In this document: one piece after another, positions 8,328 to 16,782 of the stretch
Position numbering within the stretch: position 1 is the first letter of the stretch
How the letters are laid out: each line of letters opens with the position of its first letter
Assembly: GCA_017937655.1 (NCBI GenBank)
Contig: JAGBDE010000003.1
Coordinates: 62,001-126,000 of the forward strand
Direction: 5' to 3'
DNA: 64,000 nucleotides
Source of the DNA: Clostridia bacterium
GTDB lineage: Bacteria; Bacillota; Clostridia; Christensenellales; Aristaeellaceae
Program-made: the position numbers and the translations under genes
The notes under the pieces: generated by a model
What the model was told of the DNA's origin: nothing
Database searches by the model: none
Seen by the model: only the letters and a program-made list of their open reading frames with translations

Positions 8328-9521
8328 ATGAACAGCCAAAATGAGATGCGCATTGTGTTTCTGGGAACGCTGTATCCCCCGGAGATGGAGCAGGACATCC
8401 TCAGCAAATCCAAGACCAAGGCCAGCAGCGCCCCCAACGTGTTCCAGTGGAACCTGATCCGGGGCGTGGAGGAAGCCCTGGGCAGGAACATCGAGATCGT
8501 GAACGGGCTGCCCGTAGGAGCCTGGCCGGGCTATGGGGACAAGCTTCTGCCTGACCGGGCCTGGAAAAACGGCGACGCGGACTGCCACGAGGTAGGCTGC
8601 ATCAACCTGCCCTTTGTGAAGCAGGCCATGCGGGCCGCCAAAGCCAAGCGGCTATTGAAAAAACTCCTCCGCCCGGGCGACCGGGTGGTGCTCTACTCCG
8701 CCTACATGCCCTTCCTCAAGGCGCTTCACAAGCTGCCCCGGGACATCGACGTGACCGCCGTCATCACCGATCTGCCTGAGTTTTACGACCTGGGCCAGGT
8801 GTCCGCCCTGCGGAAGATGCTGCGCCGCATGCAGAACCGGCTGGTGTACAAATACATGCAGCGGGTGAACCGGTTTGTGCTTTTGACGAAGCAGATGCAT
8901 CAGCCGCTGAAGGTGGGCGACCGCCCCTGGATGCTGATGGAAGGCATCTGCACCGCCGAGGCTGGAACTGCATCAGAAGATAAGCAGGAGCGGGCCATCC
9001 TCTACGCCGGCACGCTGCATTACCAGTTCGGCATCAAGAACCTGCTGGACGCCTTCCGTATGATGGAGGATCCGTCGGCCCAGCTGTGGATCTGCGGCGG
9101 CGGCGAGGCGGAGAAGGAGATCCGTGAGCTGTGCGAAATCGACCCCAGGGTCAAGTTTTTCGGCTTCCTGAGCCAAAGCCAGGTGGCCGATCTGCGCAGC
9201 CGGGCGGCGGTGCTGGTGAATCCCCGCACCAACGAGGGCGAGTACACCAAGTACTCCTTCCCCTCCAAAACCATGGAATACATGGCCAGCGGCAAGCCTG
9301 TGGTTATGTACCGGCTGGACGGCATCCCCCGGGAGTACGACCCCCACCTGTACTATGTGGCCGATTCCACCCCCGCCTCCCTGGCGGATTCCCTCACGTA
9401 TGTGCTGACCCACCCGGAAGAGGCCCGGCAGAAAGGACTTCAAGCGCAGCAGTTCGTGCTGGAAAACAAAAACCGTGGGGCCCAGGGCGATCGTCTGGTA
9501 AAGTTTTTGCAAAGAAGTTGA
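8328..9521 (+). CDS. Glycosyltransferase (GT-B fold)
   Basis: A 397-residue cytoplasmic glycosyltransferase. The C-terminal half shows Y-A-G-T-L-H-Y-Q-F-G-I-K-N-L-L, then L-W-I-C-G-G-G-E and the E-Y-T-K-Y-S-F-P-S-K sugar-nucleotide signature. The start ATG at 8328 is chosen because AAAGGAG precedes it by 6 bases; an earlier ATG at 8310 lies inside the previous gene without a site. It probably works on the same surface glycan as the preceding transferase. No polymerase, flippase or priming enzyme is beside the pair, so they may extend a glycan started elsewhere. Confidence 0.87.
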   Translation: MNSQNEMRIVFLGTLYPPEMEQDILSKSKTKASSAPNVFQWNLIRGVEEALGRNIEIVNGLPVGAWPGYGDKLLPDRAWKNGDADCHEVGCINLPFVKQAMRAAKAKRLLKKLLRPGDRVVLYSAYMPFLKALHKLPRDIDVTAVITDLPEFYDLGQVSALRKMLRRMQNRLVYKYMQRVNRFVLLTKQMHQPLKVGDRPWMLMEGICTAEAGTASEDKQERAILYAGTLHYQFGIKNLLDAFRMMEDPSAQLWICGGGEAEKEIRELCEIDPRVKFFGFLSQSQVADLRSRAAVLVNPRTNEGEYTKYSFPSKTMEYMASGKPVVMYRLDGIPREYDPHLYYVADSTPASLADSLTYVLTHPEEARQKGLQAQQFVLENKNRGAQGDRLVKFLQRS

Positions 9522-9533
9522 AAAGGAACTGTG

Positions 9534-9583
9534 AAGCGCGTCCCCGTTTGTGCATCCCTCACAAGCGGAGACGCGCTTGTTTT
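9534..9583 (+). terminator. Terminator of the glycosyltransferase pair
   Basis: AAGCGCGTC (9534-9542) pairs with GACGCGCTT (9570-9578), with additional inner pairing, followed by GTTTT. Confidence 0.8.
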
Positions 9584-9642
9584 CTGCATTTCCCCATCCT
9601 ACACCAGGTCGGCCCTCCGCCTTTTTGGCCGCCTGTGGGAAT

Positions 9643-9672
9643 TTGCTTTTTCGTTCCCAGCAATGGTAAAAT
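9643..9672 (+). promoter_or_regulatory. Candidate promoter of the phosphate/calcium operon
   Basis: TTGCTT (9643-9648), 18 bases, TAAAAT (9667-9672), about 75 bases before the transporter start. No Pho box is evident. Confidence 0.5.
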
Positions 9673-9752
9673 AAAGATGTTCGGGCGTTGAGGCGCAAAA
9701 ACAAGACTTCGCGCCGGAGCCAAAAAGCGATACCTAAGAATGAGGTGAGGCA

Positions 9753-10802
9753 ATGTCCATGTTGGAATTCATGGGACAGGCATTCAGCAATCCCATGCTC
9801 CTTGTTTCAACGGTTCTTACCCTGGGCGTAATCCTGGTCAACGGCTGGACCGACGCCCCCAACGCCATCGCCACCTGTGTGTCCACCCGGGCCATCAGCG
9901 TGCGCAAAGCCATTGTAATGGCTGCCATCTGCAACTTCCTGGGCGTGCTGGTGATGACCACCGTCAACGCCTCCGTTGCCATGACCATCTACAATATGGT
10001 GGACTTCGGCGGCGACGCCCATCTGTCCCTCATCGCCCTGTGCGCCGCCATGGCCGCCATCGTGATCTGGGCAACGGCTGCCTGGTATTTCGGCATTCCT
10101 ACCAGCGAAAGCCACGCCCTCATTGCCGGCATCTCCGGCGCTGCGGTGGCCATCCAGAACAGCTTTGCCGGCATCAACGGCGCCGAGTGGGTCAAGGTGC
10201 TCTGGGGCATTCTTTTGTCCACCGTGCTGGGCTTTGTGCTGGGCTTCCTGACCTCCAAGCTGACGGTGCTGATCTTCCGCAACCAGAACCGCATGAAGTC
10301 CGAGCGATTCTTCTCCCGGGCCCAGGTGGTTGGCGGCGGCGCCATGGCGTTCATGCACGGCGCGCAGGATGGCCAGAAGTTCATGGCCATTTTCCTGCTG
10401 GGCGCTGCCTTCGCCAACGGCAACTCCACCACCAGCCAGTTTGCCGTACCCATCTGGCTGATGGTTCTCTGCTCCCTGGTCATGGGCCTTGGTACCTCCA
10501 TCGGCGGCTACCGCATCATCAAGTCCGTGGGTATGGACATGGTCAAGCTCAAGCCCTACCAAGGCTTCTCCGCTGATCTGGCAGCCACCCTCTGCCTGCT
10601 GCTTTCTTCCCTGACGGGCATCCCCGTCAGCACCACCCACACCAAGACCACCGCCATCATGGGCGTGGGCGCTGCACGCCGCATGAGCAACGTGAACTGG
10701 GGCGTGGTGAAAGAGCTGGTTCTTACCTGGGTCTGCACCTTCCCCGGCTGCGGCCTTCTGGGCTACCTGATGGCGAAACTGTTCCTGATTCTGTTTGCAT
10801 AA
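9753..10802 (+). CDS. pit: Inorganic phosphate transporter (PiT family)
   Basis: A 349-residue membrane protein with about ten helices. The two duplicated PiT signatures are visible: G31-W-T-D-A-P-N-A-I-A near the N terminus and H-G-A-Q-D-G-Q-K in the second half. Such low-affinity carriers move phosphate (often as a metal-phosphate) with H+ or Na+. It is followed 15 bases later by a DUF47 PhoU-like gene, its usual partner, and then by a Ca2+ ATPase, so the operon likely balances phosphate and divalent cation levels. Confidence 0.94.
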   Translation: MSMLEFMGQAFSNPMLLVSTVLTLGVILVNGWTDAPNAIATCVSTRAISVRKAIVMAAICNFLGVLVMTTVNASVAMTIYNMVDFGGDAHLSLIALCAAMAAIVIWATAAWYFGIPTSESHALIAGISGAAVAIQNSFAGINGAEWVKVLWGILLSTVLGFVLGFLTSKLTVLIFRNQNRMKSERFFSRAQVVGGGAMAFMHGAQDGQKFMAIFLLGAAFANGNSTTSQFAVPIWLMVLCSLVMGLGTSIGGYRIIKSVGMDMVKLKPYQGFSADLAATLCLLLSSLTGIPVSTTHTKTTAIMGVGAARRMSNVNWGVVKELVLTWVCTFPGCGLLGYLMAKLFLILFA

Positions 10803-10817
10803 AGGAGAGACGAAAAA

Positions 10818-11438
10818 ATGGCAAAGGTGAAAAATGATTATTTCCAGCTGACTGCTGACCAGGCTCAATTCTGCGTGGAGGCTTCCGAGCTCCTCATTTC
10901 CATTCTGGAGAACTACGACCCCAACAAAATGGCCGATAACCGCGCCCAGATGCACGCCATCGAAAACAATGCCGACGAGCTGTATCACGATATCCTGACC
11001 CGGCTTTCCAAGGAATTCATCACTCCCATTGACCAGGAGGACATCCTGCACCTGGTCCAAATCATCGACGATATTACAGATGGTCTTGACAAAGTGGTGC
11101 TGGAGTGCTACATGTATCATATTGCCACTCTGCCCCCGCAGACCGTGGAAACCAGCAGGATTGTCAGCCGCTGCGTCAAGGCCCTGCATGAGGCCGTGAA
11201 AGAGCTGCACAATTTCAAGAAGCCCGAGAAGCTTCGCTCCCTGCTGGTGGAGGTGAACAGCATTGAAGGCGAGGCGGACGCCGCCTACGTCAGCGCCATG
11301 CACCAGCTGTTCGGCTCCACCGCCGATCCCGTGGCCCTGCTGACCAGCAAGACCATCTATGAAAGCCTGGAAGACATCTGCAATCAGTGTGAATACGCTG
11401 CAGATGTTCTTGAGCAGATCATTATCAAGAATACCTGA
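10818..11438 (+). CDS. DUF47 (PhoU-like) partner of PiT
   Basis: A 206-residue all-helical protein with paired acidic motifs typical of DUF47/PhoU-like proteins: H-A-I-E-N-N-A-D-E-L-Y-H near residue 48, D-Q-E-D-I at about 73, and in the second half E-G-E-A-D-A-A-Y. These acid clusters bind metal ions. DUF47 proteins are encoded beside PiT carriers and are thought to regulate them. AAAGGAGA precedes the ATG. Confidence 0.92.
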   Translation: MAKVKNDYFQLTADQAQFCVEASELLISILENYDPNKMADNRAQMHAIENNADELYHDILTRLSKEFITPIDQEDILHLVQIIDDITDGLDKVVLECYMYHIATLPPQTVETSRIVSRCVKALHEAVKELHNFKKPEKLRSLLVEVNSIEGEADAAYVSAMHQLFGSTADPVALLTSKTIYESLEDICNQCEYAADVLEQIIIKNT

Positions 11439-11480
11439 TCTGCTTCATAAGGGAATCCCCCAAAAGAAAGGAAGTCTCTG

Positions 11481-14114
11481 TTGAAATTCTACTGTGAATC
11501 CATTGACGCCACGCTGAACCAGGTTCAGTCCCAGCGGGAAGGCCTCACCTCTGCCGAAGCGGCGGAGCGCATCCAGAAGAACGGCAAGAACAAGCTTGCC
11601 GAGCCCAAGAAGGACTCCATTTTCCAGCAGCTGCTCAAGCAGATCTCCGACCCCATGATCATCATCCTGCTGGTGGCGGCTGCCGTCAGCGGCGTGCTGG
11701 CCGTGCTGGAAGGCGAAAGTTTTGCCGATGTGATCATCATCCTGGCTGTGGTTGTGATCAACGCCGTGCTGGGCGTGTACCAGGAAAACAAGGCCGAGAA
11801 AGCCATCGAGGCCCTGCAGGAAATGTCCGCCGCCACCTCCAAGGTGCTCCGCGACGGCCAGGTGACCATCGTCCGCAGCGAAGAGCTGGTGGTGGGCGAC
11901 GTGATCCTGCTGGAGGCCGGCGACTCCGTCCCCGCCGACGGCCGCCTCATTGAGAACGCTTCCCTCAAGATTGAGGAAGCCGCCCTCACCGGCGAATCCG
12001 TGCCTGTGACCAAGTTCATTGACCTGATCGAGCTGAAGGATCCCTCCGGCAACGTTTCCCTGGGCGACCGCAAAAACATGGTCTACATGGGTTCTACTGT
12101 AGTGTACGGCCGCGGCGTGGCTGTGGTCACCGCCACCGGTATGGACACAGAGATGGGCAAGATCGCCGACGCCCTGGCCAAGGCCGAAGAAGGCAAGACT
12201 CCCCTGCAGATCAAGATGGCCCAGCTGTCCAAGACCCTGACCTGGCTGGTGCTGGGCATCAGCGCCATTATCCTGGCTGTGCAGCTGCTCCGGGCCGACG
12301 GCATCACCACCAAGGTGGTCGTGGATTCCTTCATGGTGGCCGTGTCTCTGGCTGTGGCCGCCATCCCCGAGGGCCTGGCTGCCGTGGTGACGGTGGTGCT
12401 GTCCATCGGCGTGACCAATATGTCCAAGCGTAGCGCCATCATCCGCAAGCTGACCGCTGTGGAAACCCTGGGCTGTGCGCAGATCATCTGCTCTGACAAG
12501 ACCGGCACCCTGACCCAGAACAAAATGACCGTGGTGGAGCATTTCGGCAGCGATGAGAACCATCTGGCCAAGGCCATGGCCCTGTGCTGCGACGCTGAAA
12601 TGGCGGAAGACGACTCCGTCACCGGCGAGCCCACCGAGGTGGCGCTGGTTGCCTATGCCGGCAAGCTGGGCATGAAGAAGTATGACCTGAAGGCCGCCGC
12701 TCCCCGCGTGGGCGAGGCTCCCTTCGATTCCAACCGCAAGATGATGTCCACCGTCCACGAGACCGAGGGCCGTTTTGTGCAGTATACCAAGGGCGCGCCC
12801 GACGTGGTGCTGGGCCTGTGCACCCACTATCTGAAGGACGGCCAGGCCGTGCCCATGACGGACGACTACATGGCCGAGATCACCGCCACCAATAAGAACA
12901 TGGCCGACCGTGCCCTGCGCGTGCTGGCCTGTGCTCAGCGCGTGTACGACGCCATGCCCGAGTCCACCGCCCCTGAGGCCCTGGAGCAGAACCTGTGCTT
13001 CGTGGGTCTGACCGGCATGATCGACCCTGTGCGCCCCGAGGTGAAGGTGGCCATTGAGCAGTGCCACAGCGCCGGCGTCCGCGCCATCATGATCACCGGC
13101 GACCATGTGGATACCGCCGTTGCCATTGCCACCGAGCTGGGCATCCTGGAAGAAGGCCAGCGCGCCATCACCGGCCTGCAGCTGGACGCCATGAGCGACG
13201 AGGAATTCCTTAAGGAATACCAGAACATCTCCGTGTACGCCCGTGTGCAGCCTGAGCACAAGACCCGCATCGTCAACGCCTGGCGCAACGACGGCTATGT
13301 CACCGCCATGACCGGCGACGGCGTCAACGACGCCCCCTCCATCAAGTCCGCCGATATCGGCGTGGGCATGGGTATCACCGGCACCGACGTGACCAAGAAC
13401 GTGGCCGATATGGTTCTGGCCGACGACAACTTCGCCACCATCGTGGGCGCGGTTGAGGAAGGCCGCCGCATTTACGACAACATCCGCAAGGCCATCCAGT
13501 TCCTGCTGGGCTCCAACATGAGCGAGGTCATCGCCATCTTTGTGGCCACCATCATGGGCTTTGTGGTGCTGAAACCCGTCCACCTTCTGTGGATCAACCT
13601 GATCACCGATACCTTCCCCGCTCTGGCCTTGGGAATGGAAAAGGCCGAGCGCAACCTGATGAAGCGCAAGCCCCGTGACTCCCACGACGGCATTTTCTCC
13701 AACGGCATGGGCTTTGACATCGCCTATCAGGGCCTGATGGTTGCCTGCCTGGTGCTGGTCAGCTACTTCGTGGGCCACTTCATGGAAAGCGGCGTGTGGC
13801 AGATTGCCACCAGCGAGCACGGCATGACCATGGCCTTCATCACCATGAGCCTGGCGGAAATCTTCCACTCCTTCAACATGCGCTCTCAGCGCGGCAGCAT
13901 TTTCCGCATGACCACCAGCAACTGGGTGCTTGTGGGCGCAGGCGTGGCTTCCTTCCTGCTGACCACTCTGGTCTGCGAAGTGCCCTTCCTGGCCGCTGCA
14001 TTCGGCCTGACCGCCGTCAGCATCAAGGAATACCTGGTGGCCGCTCTGCTGGCTGTTTGCGTCATTCCCATCGTGGAGCTGGTCAAGTTCATCCAGCGCA
14101 AGGTTCAGAAATAA
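11481..14114 (+). CDS. P-type Ca2+-transporting ATPase
   Basis: An 877-residue type II P-type ATPase exporting Ca2+ from the cytoplasm. Key sites: TGE at 170-172 (actuator), M4 motif I295-P-E-G-L299, phosphorylated D339 in D-K-T-G-T, T-G-D-G-V-N-D at 611-617, and about ten membrane helices. M4 PEGL and M6 N-L-I-T-D resemble SERCA/PMR1-type calcium pumps. The start is TTG at 11481 with AAAGGAAG before it; no ATG fits. It lies 42 bases after the DUF47 gene with no terminator between. Confidence 0.93.
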   Translation: MKFYCESIDATLNQVQSQREGLTSAEAAERIQKNGKNKLAEPKKDSIFQQLLKQISDPMIIILLVAAAVSGVLAVLEGESFADVIIILAVVVINAVLGVYQENKAEKAIEALQEMSAATSKVLRDGQVTIVRSEELVVGDVILLEAGDSVPADGRLIENASLKIEEAALTGESVPVTKFIDLIELKDPSGNVSLGDRKNMVYMGSTVVYGRGVAVVTATGMDTEMGKIADALAKAEEGKTPLQIKMAQLSKTLTWLVLGISAIILAVQLLRADGITTKVVVDSFMVAVSLAVAAIPEGLAAVVTVVLSIGVTNMSKRSAIIRKLTAVETLGCAQIICSDKTGTLTQNKMTVVEHFGSDENHLAKAMALCCDAEMAEDDSVTGEPTEVALVAYAGKLGMKKYDLKAAAPRVGEAPFDSNRKMMSTVHETEGRFVQYTKGAPDVVLGLCTHYLKDGQAVPMTDDYMAEITATNKNMADRALRVLACAQRVYDAMPESTAPEALEQNLCFVGLTGMIDPVRPEVKVAIEQCHSAGVRAIMITGDHVDTAVAIATELGILEEGQRAITGLQLDAMSDEEFLKEYQNISVYARVQPEHKTRIVNAWRNDGYVTAMTGDGVNDAPSIKSADIGVGMGITGTDVTKNVADMVLADDNFATIVGAVEEGRRIYDNIRKAIQFLLGSNMSEVIAIFVATIMGFVVLKPVHLLWINLITDTFPALALGMEKAERNLMKRKPRDSHDGIFSNGMGFDIAYQGLMVACLVLVSYFVGHFMESGVWQIATSEHGMTMAFITMSLAEIFHSFNMRSQRGSIFRMTTSNWVLVGAGVASFLLTTLVCEVPFLAAAFGLTAVSIKEYLVAALLAVCVIPIVELVKFIQRKVQK

Positions 14115-14165
14115 CCATTTGCAGGGGCTGCCAAGTGCAGTCCCTGTTTTCACAGGAGGAAAACC

Positions 14166-14762
14166 ATGACCACCGTTTACTTTGTCCGGCACGCCCAGCC
14201 CGACCACGCCTGGCAGGATGACCGTACCCGACCCCTGACCCAGGAAGGCCTGGCCGACAGCCATGTGGTGCTGGAAGCCTTGCGGGGCAAGCCCATCGAC
14301 GTATGCTACTCCAGCCCCTACCAACGCAGCCGGGACACCATTGCGGAGACGGCGGCCCACTTTGGCCTGGAGATTCACACGGACGAGAGGCTCCGGGAGC
14401 GGGTCAAGGGCAAGGAGGGCAACAACCACGGCATGTTCCGGCTTCGCTGGGCCGACCACGATTTCCACGAGCCTGGCGGCGAGTCCATCCGCATGGTGCA
14501 GGAACGCAACGTGGCTGCCCTCCGGGAAATTCTGGCAGAAAATCCAGGCAAGGGCATCCTCGTGGGCACCCACGGAACGGCCCTGAGCAGCATCCTCAAC
14601 CACTATGACCCCGCCTTTGGCTGCGACGATTTTCTCCGCATCATTGACTGGATGCCCTACGTCATCGCCCTGACCTTTGACGGGCAAACGCTGGTGGGCA
14701 AAGAGGAAATTTGCCACGTTACCAAGGAGTTCAAGGGTTCCGCCCGGGCGGACAAAAAGTAA
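14166..14762 (+). CDS. Histidine phosphatase family protein
   Basis: A 198-residue branch-1 histidine phosphatase. The catalytic V-R-H-A motif is at residues 7-10 (RHG is commoner), with R in S-P-Y-Q-R-S, E in D-E-R-L-R-E-R, and the second histidine in V-G-T-H-G-T. Substrate unknown; relatives act on phosphoglycerates, sugar phosphates or nucleotides. It follows the calcium pump by 51 bases and ends at the shared terminator, so it is likely the last gene of that operon. Confidence 0.88.
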   Translation: MTTVYFVRHAQPDHAWQDDRTRPLTQEGLADSHVVLEALRGKPIDVCYSSPYQRSRDTIAETAAHFGLEIHTDERLRERVKGKEGNNHGMFRLRWADHDFHEPGGESIRMVQERNVAALREILAENPGKGILVGTHGTALSSILNHYDPAFGCDDFLRIIDWMPYVIALTFDGQTLVGKEEICHVTKEFKGSARADKK

Positions 14763-14767
14763 AAAAG

Positions 14768-14798
14768 AAAGGCAAGGCGCAATGCCCTGCCTTTTTTG
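14768..14798 (+). terminator. Terminator after histidine phosphatase
   Basis: AAGGCA-A-GGC / GCC-C-TGCCTT stem with a run of six T. The opposite strand has an A-rich flank too, so it may also stop the convergent SH3 gene. Confidence 0.8.
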
Positions 14799-14804
14799 TT
14801 TGCT

Positions 14805-15743
14805 TTATTCCGCGGTGACCGCCTTAAAGAAGTAGCGGCTCACATAGCCTTCCACGCCGTCGATGGTGGCCTTGCACCACACATCGCCCAGCTGGGTCAC
14901 GGTGATCTCCGTGCCCACGGGATAGGTGTCAATCACAGCCGCAGTCAGGCCGGGGCCCTTGCGGAAGTTGACGATGCGGTTGCCGTTGGGGTTCACCAGC
15001 TTGGCGGTGAAGGGCGTGGCGGGGGTCTCGTCGCCCACCTTGACAAACTTCTTCATCATGAAGCCGTTCTTGCCGCCCACGTTGACCTGGTAGAAGTCGC
15101 CGCTTTCGCCGGTGATGGTCACGAGGGTGCCGTTGCGGTAGTTGCCCAGAACCCGGGCGGTGGTGCTGGCCTTTTCACGCAGCAGCAGTACCTGGTTGGC
15201 GCCGGGGTTGTTCACCACACCCTGCTTGCCGCTGGGCACGGCGGGGGTGCTGGGCTGAGAAGGCGCGGCGGGCTTGGCAGCCAGGTAGCGGCTGGCCATG
15301 TAGCCGGTCACGTCGCCGATCTGCACCCGGTACCACTCGTTGCCTTTGGAGAGAACCTGCACGGCGGTGCCATTCTTGAAGCTGGTCAGGATCTCGCCAG
15401 CCATGGAGGGCGTCTTGCGCAGGTTCAGGCCGATGCCGGTGTTGGTGCGGACGTAGAGGGTGTTGTTGATGGTGGAATCGGCCAGGTACTTGCTCATAAC
15501 GTAGCCGGTCTTGCCAGCAACCTCAACCTTGCTCCAGTCATCGCCCTCCTCCAGCACGTTCATCCAGGTACCGGACGGATACTGACCCAGCACGGAAGCC
15601 GCAGTACTGGGCTCCTTGCGCAGGTTCAGCGCGCCGCCGACCACTACCTTGAAGCCGTCGGCCAGGGACACGGCGGGCAATGCCAGCGCCAGCACCAGAG
15701 CGATTGCCCGGAGGCATCTTTTGTACAGATGGGTCTTTTGCAT
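14805..15743 (-). CDS. Secreted protein with four SH3 repeats
   Basis: A 312-residue exported protein. Signal peptide residues 1-28 (K-R-C-L-R start, A/L core, S-L-A cleavage). Four bacterial SH3 repeats lie at about 30-90, 97-160, 185-240 and 250-310, each with an N-L-R-K-E-P or similar entry and a G-Y-V/M-S-R/K-Y exit. There is no enzyme domain, so it may bind wall peptides or act as a structural adaptor. The ATG at 15743 follows AAAGGAGG and begins a proper signal peptide. It resembles the partial protein at 1-376. Confidence 0.9.
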   Translation of the reverse strand: MQKTHLYKRCLRAIALVLALALPAVSLADGFKVVVGGALNLRKEPSTAASVLGQYPSGTWMNVLEEGDDWSKVEVAGKTGYVMSKYLADSTINNTLYVRTNTGIGLNLRKTPSMAGEILTSFKNGTAVQVLSKGNEWYRVQIGDVTGYMASRYLAAKPAAPSQPSTPAVPSGKQGVVNNPGANQVLLLREKASTTARVLGNYRNGTLVTITGESGDFYQVNVGGKNGFMMKKFVKVGDETPATPFTAKLVNPNGNRIVNFRKGPGLTAAVIDTYPVGTEITVTQLGDVWCKATIDGVEGYVSRYFFKAVTAE

Positions 15744-16083
15744 AATGGGGATACCTCCTTTGTTTTTCGGGCCCATGGGTTTCATGAGCCCGTCGCTCAT
15801 TCGACGAACGGGGAGGCCCCTTCCATGCGGGAAACATCCCTCAAAGGCTTCCAATTCCTGGGTTTTGCGGCAGGTTCTTCCTGATATCTGGAAACCCTTT
15901 CCTGCATCTTTTCAGGAAAAGCCAATCCCCTGCCAAATCCCCCGCCTGACCCCTGGCAGATTTTGTCAGCCCCTTCCCCCATTTCTTTCAAAAACAAAGA
16001 CTGCTTGCGCTGCCAAGCATTGTTTGTCGGAAGAAGGGAAAACCCGGGCAAGATAAACCCACGTTCATGAAAGGAGGATGACC
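15744..16083. other. Intergenic region without a gene
   Basis: 340 bases between divergent genes. It holds the ribosome sites of both (AAAGGAGG at 16070-16077 and on the minus strand near 15752). I see no confident promoter pair, RNA or open frame with a start site. A short self-complementary stretch (CTTGC...GCAAG-like) lies near 16000. Confidence 0.6.
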
Positions 16084-16572
16084 ATGCTGACAAGCCTCAG
16101 GCAGCTGGAAGGCCTGCCGGTAATCTGGCAGGACAGGCAGATGGGCTTTGTGGAGCGCGTTGTGCCCGACCCGGACGCCAGGTATCTGCAGGGGATCATC
16201 CTGCGCAAGGGGCTGGGCGCGGCCAAATGGGCGGCACGGGAGCGCATCAGCGTCATCGGCAAACGATGCGTTCTGCTCAGCGGCAAGCCGGAATCCCTGC
16301 CCAGGTCGCCCTTCCCGGAATTAAAGCTGGCCTATCTGACCACCGGCGAGAGAATCGGCCCCATTACGGACGGGCTTCTTTACCGGGGAAGCCTGCGGCT
16401 GATGGCGCTGGAGATCAGCCCGGGCGGGCTGCAGCGGCTCCGGGGCCAGACGGCCTACGCCCGGGAATACTGCGTGCTGAAGGAAGGCCTGCGGCAGGGG
16501 CAGGCCATGGTCACGGCCCTCCAGACATGGGCGGAGTTGGAACAGGCGCTGAGAAAGGAGGACGCAAAATGA
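16084..16572 (+). CDS. PRC-barrel domain protein
   Basis: A 162-residue protein with two PRC-barrel-like halves: about 1-75 (L-P-V-I-W-Q-D-R-Q-M-G-F-V, then L-Q-G-I-I-L-R-K) and about 85-160 (K-L-A-Y-L-T-T-G-E-R-I-G-P-I-T-D). PRC barrels are small beta folds used in RNA and membrane-associated processes; in spore formers some occur in sporulation proteins. The second ATG (16084) is used because GGAGG lies 6 bases before it; the ATG at 16078 touches the site. The stop overlaps the next small gene (ATGA). Confidence 0.75.
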   Translation: MLTSLRQLEGLPVIWQDRQMGFVERVVPDPDARYLQGIILRKGLGAAKWAARERISVIGKRCVLLSGKPESLPRSPFPELKLAYLTTGERIGPITDGLLYRGSLRLMALEISPGGLQRLRGQTAYAREYCVLKEGLRQGQAMVTALQTWAELEQALRKEDAK

Positions 16573-16712
16573 ACATGATCAAAACCACGATGGCGGGCGC
16601 AGTTGGCTTTATGGTGGGCGCGGGCGTGATGCTGATGCCCGGCAACCAGAAAATGAAGCGGCAGATGCAAAAGCAGGTGGACAAGCTGGTGAAGATGGGC
16701 AAGATGTGGTAA
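16569..16712 (+). CDS. Small membrane protein, 47 residues
   Basis: ATG at 16569 overlaps the PRC-barrel stop as ATGA, with AAGGAGG 7 to 14 bases upstream. The protein has one hydrophobic helix (about residues 7-24, A-G-A-V-G-F-M-V-G-A-G-V) and a methionine- and lysine-rich tail. Its layout resembles short YtxH-like membrane proteins. Function unknown; overlap with the PRC-barrel gene suggests the two act together. Confidence 0.7.
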   Translation: MNMIKTTMAGAVGFMVGAGVMLMPGNQKMKRQMQKQVDKLVKMGKMW

Positions 16713-16782
16713 GGCATTTCCGGGGAAGCGACCGAACGCTTCTCCGGATTCCCTTTCAGTTTTCCTTGAAGGAGGCGGCGCA

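Noticed and set aside
7205-9521. Capsule or O-antigen gene cluster
   Set aside because: Only two glycosyltransferases are present; no priming transferase, flippase, polymerase or sugar-nucleotide genes are near.
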